A stretch of 64,000 bases of DNA from Omphiscola glabra (lineage: Eukaryota > Mollusca > Gastropoda > Lymnaeidae): NCBI GenBank assembly GCA_964017045.1, contig OZ024810.1:17231204-17295203 (forward strand). The letters are read 5' to 3'. The notes beneath the pieces were generated by a model. That model worked only from the letters and a program-made list of their open reading frames with translations. It ran no database searches and was not told the origin of the DNA. A program made the translations under genes and the position numbers. Below are positions 47,001-58,900 of the stretch, piece after piece. Numbering within the stretch: position 1 is the stretch's first letter; every line of letters begins with the position of its first letter.

Positions 47001-49572
47001 GTGAGAAACACATTATGTAAGTGATAGCAACACTGCAGTATGTAACAGAATTTCTGCATTTAATTCACATGATATATACATAATTTTGAAATATAAATTA
47101 AATCTGCAAAATATTTTTCGTTTCAATTACACACAAAAAAAGTCATTATTTAGATTTGCTGAGTTATTGATTGTGAATATTTATGATTCTTCAAGCTGTA
47201 AGGATCTGTTCACAACTTGAAAGGAACTGTATTGCAAGCCTTATAGATTACGTCAAGGTTATGAAATCTTTAAATAATTTTTGTTAAAAATGGATCATGA
47301 TTTAATACAAGTGGTAGAGTTTGAATATCTTGATTAAAGAAGTGGTTGGGTTGTAATTAAATGAAAGAACTTCCCACTTGGTAATCTTTTCTTTTTTTAA
47401 AGTCACGTCCTTGAGACCTGATTTGGTATTATTTTGTAATTAGGTATGCTTAGATTTGAATGTCTTGCATAATATTTAGATTTTTAGTTGAGTACGCAGT
47501 ATTATTTACATGCACATTTTTTTAACATTCTAGTCTTCACATTTACTTTCCCCCCACTGTTTTAAAAAAAATTTTTTCCACCACCCAAGTTCACAAAGTG
47601 ATATCTAACATTTTATTTGTTAAATGTTCTTGATTATTTTAATGTGCATATTTAATTGTTCAGACCATCTTTAAAAAAAAAAGTTAACAAACCTACAGTT
47701 GTTGTGTTTTTATTCCCCCTCCTAATGCAAGTGTGTCTTCTTGATAATTACTCAAACAAATTTGTTTTTCCAAAATAAATTTATTTGGCCAAAAGCCATT
47801 ATTTCATGCCAGTTTATAACAGTAAAAAAAATGTTTAAATCCTATCGACATTTGACTTTACATAATTATAAACAGACATTTTCAAGAAACAAATCTGTCC
47901 ATTATTAGTTACAAGTACAGATTAAAACAAAACAATGAAGAAATGCAAAATCACTTTTCATTAGTATTCATATTATAATAATTTCATTATAAAAACAAAT
48001 TAGTTAATTGTGAGTAATTAGATACTTAAAGATCCTAGTCAACTAAATGCGGGCTGCAAAGTTTTTTTGCTAAGAAATTCAAACACTATAAATTAATTAA
48101 GAGCCTATTTGTAGCCGTTGAGATCTTCATCCTACTACAGCATGATGCAAAATATTTGAAATGTTCATTACCTCATTATCTAGTTTTTACACACAGGTCA
48201 ATAATTTTATAATCCATTACAAAGTATTATGAGTTGATCAAGGAAAAGGTCAACATATCTGAAATCTTACAATATTGTGTTACAAACTCCTGTTGTCTTG
48301 TTTCTCGTTTATAAAAGTATTTTCATTTGAAATCAATACATAAATATAATTACACTTTTCTTGATACCAGGAATACTTCAGCTTCTGAATGCAATATTAA
48401 AATATTTGATTGTTCAAAACAGGCTGTGTAACTGAATAAAATGTTTCCACTGGAAGTCAAAAAGATAATTAGAAGTTTGTACAATATTTTCTAGCTCTTC
48501 TGTAGAATTATTTCTGATTGTAAGTAAATGGTGAACCAAAAACTTGTTTTACCAATCTTGGGGAAACCAATTAAGACTTGGAAAAATAGAAGACTTTATA
48601 TATTATAAAAAGTTGTCAAATAATGAAGTGATGGTTTATGATTATATATTGCAAAATTGTGACCATACATTAAAAAGAAGAGAAAAGATAGGTGCAAAAC
48701 TGAATCATGTAGCATTTGAACACCTTTAGAATTCATGTCAGCTGTTAGAGGAGACAGAATGATCAATTATTTTAATAAGTAACGTTTTAATGTGATCTGC
48801 TATTTAATAACAAAAAAAAAAAAAACTTTTTGGTAAAAGTTTAAAAAACAACAACAAAACCCAAACATTTAAAGGACACGCACCTAAAAAAACCTAATTA
48901 TGACATTTTTATGAAAAAAGTCTCCTTAGAAAAATAAAAAAAGTCACAAATTCAATATTGGTTGAATACATTGGGGAATGCACTCTTCTAGTAATACAGA
49001 AAGAGTTTAAAAAAAAATATGACTAGTTTTTACGCCTTTGTTAATAAACTTTACCCTAATTTCTTCATTGAAGTAGGACAACAATGAGAAACACTTGGAG
49101 CACTAGTAACAGAAAGAAATCGTGTGTCTAATGAGAAAGAAAGTTGTTAAAAATTATTGTGCTTTGATCCTTTCAAGCATTTATTAGCATCATTATATAG
49201 CAACATGCAATAGTGAAATTGCAATTAATCTATTGTCATCTATGAAATACAATTATTCAGCATCTAGTACCCTGTAGCAGAATTCCCCCCCCCCCCCCTT
49301 TTATGATAAATCAAAGCTTGGAGCCATCCAAATACTACCTCATTTTGTGCACAAAAAAAGGTCAAATATGTATGCCCCTCCCCTTCCCTGGTGCACATAT
49401 ACTTTTTTGTAACATGTGCACATCAAAATGTACACCTCCCCCCCCCCCCCCCAAACAAAAACAACCACCAACACCTGTTTCAATTTATTTATAATTTAAA
49501 GACATTATGACAGATGGCAACAAAATATGAGGTGGGGGGGGGGAGTAACCCTAAACTGTATTTAATTTGTAT

Positions 49573-49845
49573 CCGGAAATTTGGTCAAAAGAAATTTTGC
49601 CTACGGAAAATTGATCTACGGAAATTTGGTCAAATCTTTTTTTTAGTCTACACGTTAAAATTTTGCATCAAATTTCATTTTGAATGCATTATTTTGTTTT
49701 ACTGTAAAGTATAGTGCATTCAAAAAGAAATATGACAAAAATTTTAACGTCTGAACTGAAAACAAGATTTGACCAAATTTCCATTCGATCATATTTCCAT
49801 AGATCGATTTTCTGTCCACGAAATTTCTTTTGTTAAAATTTCCGG
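49573..49845. mobile_element. Fold-back (palindromic) element
   Basis: Long imperfect inverted arms: left starts CCGGAAATTTGGTCAAAAGA, right ends TCTTTTGTTAAAATTTCCGG. The inner arm motif GGAAATTTGGTCAAATCTT is met by AAGATTTGACCAAATTTCC, and the centre itself is palindromic (TGCATTATT / AGTGCATTC). No ORF. Confidence 0.8.
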
Positions 49846-51819
49846 TAACCTGTTAAATTATACCCCTGTCTTAGCTGTCTGTAAAATAGTAACTGGTAAA
49901 ATGTTTGGTTCAGTTTGAGAGGTAATTACGTCACAACCAAGGAAATATAAAAAGGCATATGATGAACCAAAGTTGTCACAAGGCTATTTATTACTGTCAG
50001 AACATCAGGATAATTTTTGGAGAGTTTGTGCATGAATGTGAGTACACATTGTGCTGAGAAAACCCCGTCATAGGCACCCATACACAAAATCAACAACATG
50101 CCCTCAGCCCAGTGCACACATAATATGTGGATGGCCCCCATATGATAAAATCAAGGCATAGATAATACAGTTTTAACTTGCACAGTCCTATATTTCTTGT
50201 CCTATACTATATATAAAACAAATTGTTTTATTTTGTTTATTTTATTTCAGTAAATGACATAGTTTAACAAAACCTGATATCAAATACATACAAATTAAAG
50301 GAAAGCTATATAAAGTGTACTAATAACTAAATTTGTTTAATCCTGTTTTTAAGAGGAAAAAAAAATGCTCTAGGTTGTAGTTAAGTTTGAGAATGTGGCA
50401 TGATCAACCAAATTTGAGTTTGTACCCTTTACATGAATAAAGAATTTGGTAAGGCTTGATAGGTTTACATATGTGCTAACCAGATACTATCAAACACTGA
50501 CTGGCCTTTAAACTTTAAGTCATTCAGAATGTTCATGTTTACAGAACAAAGTGGTAGAACTGACGTTGCATGACAGTTGTGAATGGGGAAGGACCAATGC
50601 TAAGATGATTCTGTCTGAATGTCTGCTGATAAGACACACTGGAAAGCACACTGCTGCTAATTATTGTGAGACTGGGGTTCTCATTTTTAAGTTTACTACT
50701 TATAGTTACAGTGTGTTGAAAATAAAATCTATTTTCCTGTTTGCTTGGGACAGGTTCCAGTAAATGAGAAGTGTTTCATGAGTGACAGGTCATGAGGAAT
50801 TCAACCATAAAAAAAATTGAAAAAAAAAATTATCAAGGTGTAAATTTCCTTGACACAACCAGGTGGTTTAATGCCCTGGACCAGTCTATACACTTGCACA
50901 AAAACACACCCTGTAAGAAGAACAGCCTAACTTTGGAAAGAAGAGCCAGTACAATCTGAAATGGGCCATGTTTTCTACCCTACTTGCCCTGCAGAAGTCC
51001 GTGAATACACTGCCATCTTACTGTATAAAATAGTACAATGTAAAAGAAAGAAATAATAAACCACTACAATATATTAAAAAAACAAAACAACTTGTAGTTT
51101 ATTTTCTGAAAATATTTGAAAACTGCTAATTTATTATAACTACTGATTTATTAGACCGTCCGTAGCAGCTGTATGCTGAACCAAAGTAGAAGACATTATC
51201 ATGCTTAGCAGTTGTAGGAAGCAAATTTGTGCAGAGTTTTAGTGGAAACAATTGACTGCTGAGAGTCGCATCCAATGTCATTTGTGCCGAGTTTTGTGAA
51301 ATTTCCTGCTGAGTTTCACGGAAAGACATTTTATGCTGTGCTACATGGAAAGTAATTTTGTGCAGAGCTGTGTGGGAGACAATTGTTTGCTGAGACCCTA
51401 AGCAAAAATAACTAATTTTGTAAAGTTTTAATTAGTTTTTTTTTTTACTTGAAGATTTGCCAGACTGATTGGTGATAGGCAAAATGTATGTTTAAAAACT
51501 GTTATTATAGAAATTGCGAGACTGTTAAACAAAACCCTCCAAAGCTCAAAATGAAAGAACCCTGATTGTTGATTTCTATAATTAATGGAATAACCAAAAA
51601 AAAAACTGAATGACTCTTCATAAGGTTAGTGTACCAAAACATTTGTGTGTTTGATATAATTTTTTGAGTACCGATAGATGAAATAATCACACACCTCGGA
51701 TGTATCAATTTTTATTGTGAGATTTAAAATAAAATGTACATTGTTTCTACTGTGAGGAAGAAGTGGCAAGTTTGATCAACATCCTGAGAGGAAAAACATT
51801 TTATTGGGTCTATTATTGA

Positions 51820-51822
<3 letters not shown>

Positions 51823-51868
<46 letters not shown>
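51823..51868. repeat. (TA)23 microsatellite
   Basis: 46 bases of uninterrupted TA. Confidence 0.95.
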
Positions 51869-51873
<5 letters not shown>

Positions 51874-54800
51874 AAATTGCTATCAGTGAGTGCTAAGAGC
51901 ACATCGCTGAACTGACTACTTAACTGCACCCATTTTGTATGTTTATATCAACGTAAAGATAACATACAACATAAATGCTGAAATTTTTTTTTTTAAATTG
52001 AACAGATTTAACATTCATCTCAAACTAAATAATTACAGAAAAGGTTCTATAGCACAATGTGAAAATGTCTGATGTTGGCCAGACTTAATTCAAAATCCAA
52101 AAAATTTCCATAAATGCAGTTACCATTTTAAGTTTTTATACAGGTCAATCCCAGAATTACATCAAACATATCCCTGTATGGAAACAACCGCTGCTTTGTT
52201 TAACCTTTAAACTGAAACAGCAACATATTTGATGCTAACATCACAGTCTGGTTTAGATTTAGTGAATACATTCTATTTTCAAAGCCTTTTTTTTTGGATC
52301 ATCAGTTTATTATTTCTCTTTCACTTTTAGGATTACAAAAATACTCATGGAAACGTCAATGCCTTTGAGAAATTGGAAAGGGAAAAAAAAAGGGGGGGGG
52401 GGGGGGAGGGAGAGGAGGCCACATGTCCAAAAATTAATGGAAGCCTGGAGAGGTATTTTAAAATAAAATTTGCTTTCCTCAGTAACAAACCTCCTGTTAC
52501 GATAATTATATAATCATGTTACAATTACGGTATGTGAAGTGGCCTATATCTGCACTCGCAACTTTTTTCCAAAAAATTGGAATGCGGTTGCTCTGACAAA
52601 TTTATAAATGAGTCATGTGAAACTAAATAAATCAACCCCTGTGTTAAGAAGTACAAAAGTTATCATTGTAGGGAAATATAAAAAAAATTAGCTACCTGAA
52701 CATAAATTAGAGAATGTTCAGCGTTAAATTAATGTACTATCATTTTATGTCACTGGAGAGTTTTTTTGTAAATAGTCTTACTACTTAAAATTTGCTAGTT
52801 AGTTTGAATAACAAATTCCTCTTGAAGTGTATCCCTTTCATTCCTAGCAGTCTGCATCTTTTTGTTTAATCATGCGATTAAAAATAAAACACAGACATAT
52901 AGCTTTTAAAATCAATAAATTATTGCAATTTTATAATTCACAAAAGAACTTTGTTTTTCCCAGAGGGCTGAAAATTTAAAGATAAGAACTAAATCAGACA
53001 CAGAAAGACAATTAAAAAACATGGCATGAGCAATAAGACATCGATGAAACATGAGCAGCTTGAAAGATCCAAATGCAAAGATGTGAATGACACAGCTCCC
53101 AGTGGTACATTTATAAGCTCACACTGAACACACAGCAACTTGAGGCATGAACATGTTGAAAAGGAAAAAAAAAAAAAGTCATGCAGAGATAAAATTGCAC
53201 ATATCACTAGCAGGATTCAAAAGTATCAAGCACTGAAATCAGGTGGCAATGCCCAAGGACTTCAAAATGAAAGATTCATACAACAGAAATATTTACCTGT
53301 GTAAAAAAAAAAAAAAAATGTGTTTTAAATAAATTAAATGGAACATTTCATTACAAAAAATACTTACTAAAACAAAAAAATAATTGTGACCATCATCCGG
53401 TGAATTTGGTAATAAATATTTATATAGGTTAAAGTACAGAAATATTCAGGAAAGACTCTGCATTGGACAGGATAAAACATTTTTTAAAAATTCAAAACTA
53501 CTGAGCCATCCTTAATTTAGTTTTGTACTATGTTTTAGTCCAATCTAATTCAAGCCAAAAATCTTTGTTAGCTATAACTTATAAAGCCTTTATTGCTAAT
53601 GAAATATTCATAGGGCAGATATTAAAGCAGTAAGGTAGGTTTTCATCGACCACAAATTTGCTTCTGACTTGTAACCCATTGATAAGAAACGGTTTTATTC
53701 AAATGGTTCTATGGATCAATTTCACCAAAAATACAGTAACTTAAAGCTGATTATTTACAAGGTTTATAGCCTGACCCTTATTTTAAGCTAAATTATTTAT
53801 TTTGTCTAAATATTGAGACAGGAAAAATATCAGACTTGCTGAGATTAAAATTCTTGAGCTCGATTTTGTTTGACAACTATTTTCTGTAAAGTCCTCTTAA
53901 AATAAAAAAAAAATAAACTGCATATGTTATGAACATGGCGAATATCTCATTACATTACTGAAATTGTTAGTGATGAAATAAAAATATGAATATCTATGAT
54001 TTGCCATAATATTTTCTAACCCTTAAACATTATTATTAAGGAAGTGAGATACTGGTGGCACTTTGAACATATGCAGTTTCACTTGCTCTCTACTGTGCTG
54101 TGCCTCATCCTCATCTACACAAGTTCTAAGTATGACACACTTCAATGAATGGATCAGTTTACAAGAACACAGGAATGTGTGCTCATACAACTAGACTATA
54201 TATAATACGTAAGCAGAAAATTAAATATACACCGACAATGAAATTGGCTACTGATCACTTGTGCACTTGATACAATGTTTGTCAAAAAGTATTTTGGCAT
54301 GAAAATAAAACACCTATTTAATTTCACAACCCTGAAAAGAGAAGTTTTGAAGAAAAAAACAACAACTGCTAATGTGTTAGCTTGTCAAATTGAAGTTTGC
54401 CAGAAACACGAAAAATATTTATAAATAAACGAAAAGAATTAATATCGTCCTTTTTATAACATTGATTTGATTTCTCTTCATTTATCAAAATTGTAATAAA
54501 AATTGCCACAAGAAGTCATCCATGTTGTATTTTTGTAAGAATATCATACTGTACATACACACAATTATTTTGTACACAGGCGGACGTGACGGTTGGATTT
54601 ATACACAGTTGGGTATGGCAGTAAAGAAAACTCAGCATGTAACTTTCAGCTGTCAACCGACATACACTAGCTTTTCACAACAGTCACAGTTCTGGATTTT
54701 TCACTGATTAAAGCTGAGACAATAAATAGTGGATTTACCGACAGCCCAGGCCCATTCTGTCTCACTTTATGATGTTAGCCATTAACAGAAAACAAGCTGT

Positions 54801-55821
54801 GAGCTCAATGTTTGTCAATTAGCCAGTATTTGCCCTTATGTAGATTTCATGATACATTTTTTGTCGGTCAGGTGCGGTGTCCATTGAAATCCAGCCTTTT
54901 TAGCATTTCTTGCTGAAATCTATCCTTGATTGAGTTTTTATTAAGAACTGTGAACACAACACTAGCCATATAAAAGTGCATTATTTTTTCACAAACAGTT
55001 CTCTTCTCTTCCCAGTGTCTATAACAAAAATGGCACACTGAATTAATATTTTACTGGCTTACTTTTTACCAAACATTCAATGGAAATTTGAACTGTTTTT
55101 AAAGCATTTTATTTTCTCCCCCCTTGAATTATGTCCACAATTGAAGATGTAATTTTGATGCAGACCCAGTGAATCAAAGATGTATTTTTGATGCAGACCC
55201 AGTGAATCAAAGAGTTCCTGCAGCTGAACTGTGTCCTTATTTGGAGATCTGCTCAGTGATCCAAAGTCCAATGGGAGTCCCTGCAACCGCCAGCTGAATC
55301 TTAGCTGATTCACCCACACACATTTGGGGACTTCATCATTAAACACAAAAAGAAAACAGCAACTGAAGATCTACTTCAATTTCTTCAGCCCAAACTGTCA
55401 AATAAATAAAGATACTAATTGTAACATGATTTTAAAACAAAAATAATTTATGTTCCATTAAAAAAAATTGTATGTGTACCTGAAGAGTTATGTACAAAAT
55501 TCATAGCAAGGTAAAACCATAAAATAGAAAAGATAATTAGGTTAAAAAAGTTGATCTCTGTCTGTTCAGTGCAGTTTTTTTAAGTTGTTATAGTTATCAT
55601 CATGAAATAAATTTTTGCAAATTACACTAAAAAATCTGGATAAAGCTTTATTTTAGTTTTTGGGAAATTGCCTTATTTAAATAATAAATTATTCATGGCT
55701 GACAGCTTTTTCTAAAATTAATTTAATTCATATTAAAAAAGTGAGATATTAAAATTATGATGGATTAAAAGAAACAATGCGAGGTCTGCTTAAACTACAA
55801 TTACTTACAAGGACTCTGAAA

Positions 55822-55937
55822 TCACATTTTGAGAGTCGTACGGATTCCTGAACGAGATGATTGGCGTCTTTGGGTAGAGACAGGATCACCACTTTCAGGA
55901 AGCAAACGAAGGCCAGGAATGTTGAATATAGAAGTTG
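55822..55937 (-). CDS. CDK14: CDK14-like terminal exon and stop
   Basis: [20 protein letters not shown] then a basic Ser-rich end ([17 protein letters not shown]) and TGA at 55824-55822. [10 protein letters not shown] matches SIFTVPNVRL near the human C-terminus. A possible AATAAA on this strand lies at 55652-55647. Confidence 0.9.
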
Positions 55938-58900
55938 CTGGGAAGATAAACAAGTCTTTTAAATAGATGTTTGGTTTGATGTTCCATTGTTGTCATGTGT
56001 TTATGATTCCTTTCCTCTGCACAAACTCTTTATAAACTCATCCTCCACACAAACTCATTCTCTACACAAAGTCTATAAACTCAAATTCTATATTGTACAA
56101 ACTCTCTATAGACTCATCCTCAATATAAAACTCTATTTAAACTCCTCCTCTATACAAAAAACTCTATAAACTTTCTATAAACTGTCTGTTCAAGATTCTG
56201 TATGACTAAAATTAATATCTTCATCACTGTCCCTCTTATGTATCACTGTCCCTCTGATGTATAACTGTCCCTCTGATGTCTCACTGTCCCTCAGATGTGC
56301 CATTATCACTCTGATGCGCCACTGTTACTCTGATGTGCCACTATCACTCTGATGCGTCACTGTCCCTCTGATGCATCACTGTCCCTCTGATGTGCTACTG
56401 TCCCTCTGATGTGCTACTGTCCCTCTGATGTGCCACTATCACTCTGATGTGCCACTGTCACTCTGATGCGCCACTATCACTCTGATGCGCCACTGTCCCT
56501 CTGATGCATCACTGTCCCTCTGATGAGCTACTGTCCCTCTGATGTGCTACTGTCCCTCTGATGTGCCACTGTCCCTCTGATGTGTCACTCACTCTGATGT
56601 GCCACTGTCCCTCTGATGCATCACTGTCCCTCTGATGCATCACTATCCCTCTGATGTGCTACTGTCCCTCTGATGTGCTACTGTCCCTCTGATGTGCCAC
56701 TGTCCCTCTGATGTGCCACTCACTCTGATGCGCCACTCACTCTGATGTGCCACTGTCCCTCTGATGCATCACTGTCCCTCTGATGTGCCACTGTCCCTCT
56801 GATGTGTCACTCACTCTGATGTGCCACTATCCCTCTGATGCATCACTATCCCTCTGATGCATCACTGTCCCTCTGATGTGCTACTGTCCCTCTGATGTGC
56901 CACTGTCCCTCTGATGTGTCACTCACTCTGATGTGCCACTGTCCCTCTGATACTGTCCCTCTGATGCATCACTATCCCTCTGATGTGCTACTGTCCCTCT
57001 GATGTGCCACTGTCCCTCTGATGCGCCACTCACTCTGATGTGCCACTCACTCTGATGCGCCACTGTCCCTTTGATGCATCACTGTCCCTCTGATGTGCTA
57101 CTGTCCCTCTGCTTTGCCACTGTCCCTCTGATGTGCCACTGTCCCTCTGATGCATCACTGTCCCTCTGATGCGCCACTGTCCCTCTGATGCGCCACCTTC
57201 CCTCTGATGTGCCACTGACCCCAATCATTTATTCACTGTCATAAAATAGATCTCTTTTGGATTGACTGGGCAGATGTTGGGATTTTTTTTAAACACACAC
57301 TATCAGTTCAATTGATGTCCAGACCTTTGAGCCATCTGTTTGGTTGGTTCCTGATACACCAAAGAGCTGACATTCCACAAACTACTTCTACTTCTGACAA
57401 TTTTTATCTATTAAATGGTTTACAGAGCTTTATTTTTACATATTCTAAAATAACTTAAACTGACATTCTCATGGAGATTTTCTGTTCAGTTCAAAATCTT
57501 GCACATTTGTTTATTCCCTTTTTCACAGAATGCTCACGTGATTCTGTCCTAGCACAAATATTCGAGCATCTAAATCAAAGTTTTTTATAATAAGCACACA
57601 TGAAATACCGTATTTATCGGCGTATAACACGCACCGGCATATAACACGCACCTCATTTTAAAAAGGAAATTTTAGGGAAAAAAACTTAACATAATATTGG
57701 CGTATAACATGCACACATCATTTGCACCCTATTTTCAGGAAGAAAAGGTGCGTGTTATACGCCGATAAATACGGTATTTGACACTTGAGCCTTTTATGGT
57801 ATACAGAGAGGAAGCCTTACCGGTCTTTGGTGAAAACTGAGTTTCCACACTCATATTTACTTTGACTTTTAATAGCTTTCAGGGTTTTGCCTCAAGGACT
57901 TTGGTTTTACTTTTACTCACTGCCTAAAGGTATTCCCTTATATCAGCGGTTCTCAAACTGTGTGTTGCAACTCCTTTAAGGGGTCGAACAATCCCTACAC
58001 AGGGGTCTAGCCAAGACCATTATAAAAACACAGTTTTGAAGTAGCAAACAAAAATAATTTTATGGTTAAGGGTCGCCACACCGCGAGGAACTGCAATAAA
58101 GGGTGGCGGCATTAGGAAGGTTGAGAACCACTGCCTTACACTATTGCTTGTAGAGGTTTGCAAAACCTGACTTTCATTTTACCCATTCCCAACACAGATC
58201 TGCACAATGAATTTGCTGTAAATGTTTAACCTCCTATGGTTGTGCACCCAGTCTTCCAGTAGAAGTCTGTGCAATGATATGAGGAGTACTCACCGTCTGA
58301 CAACTCATGTATTCTTGGAGGCAAGTCTTGAAAATATTCATGTCTCTTGGCTGCTAAGGCTGAGATTCTCATCGGAGGCTGCATCTGAAATACAAAGTGG
58401 GAACTTCCTTGTCAGGGCAGATAATCAACACCGCAGCACACTCATATCTAGAGCTGGGCAGTCGAGATCGACCAAAAGCACATTTACACTGTTCAGCTGT
58501 CGAAATCAACCCTGATCACCTTAAACATCGTGTGTGTGCCTATTCTGAACTAGGCTGTGGGTGCGCAGATGGCTGATGAGACAGATTCTGGCATGATATG
58601 TTCTTGTGCAGTGGATCACATTCACAATTGGAGTCGGGATTGGGGGGGTGGGGTGGAGGGAAGAAACAACATGATAATGACCAGAGAAACAACACAGCTT
58701 TGGATGGACATTTACCTGGAGAAATTTAGCTGCCAACTCTTCTGCATGTGGCACATAGGAAAGTTTTGGAACACAGCATGCAAGGGACTGGCCAGGATGC
58801 TTGTCCAGTTTCTCTGATGATGGAAAAAATATGACCATGAAGTAATGCTGGTGTCAGAAGAAACAATTGTACCTGGTATAAATTTAACACTTGATACCCA

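Larger units (their letters stand above)
42915..55821. other. Convergent intergenic region between catulin and CDK14-like gene
   Basis: About 12.9 kb including both 3' UTRs. I find no exon with homology or splice support. Open frames such as 48544-48729, 50551-50763 and 55077-55346 lack context; the last contains a 2 x 33-bp repeat (55140-55210). It contains the SINE, a fold-back element, a TA microsatellite and several poly-G/C runs (43485, 44491, 45782-45800, 49287, 49438, 49534, 52393). Confidence 0.5.

Noticed and set aside
48544..48729. 61-codon frame in the intergenic region
   Set aside because: The composition is A+T driven, with no homology and no gene context.
58557..58817. 86-codon plus-strand frame
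   Set aside because: It is antisense to a CDK14-like exon and its intron.
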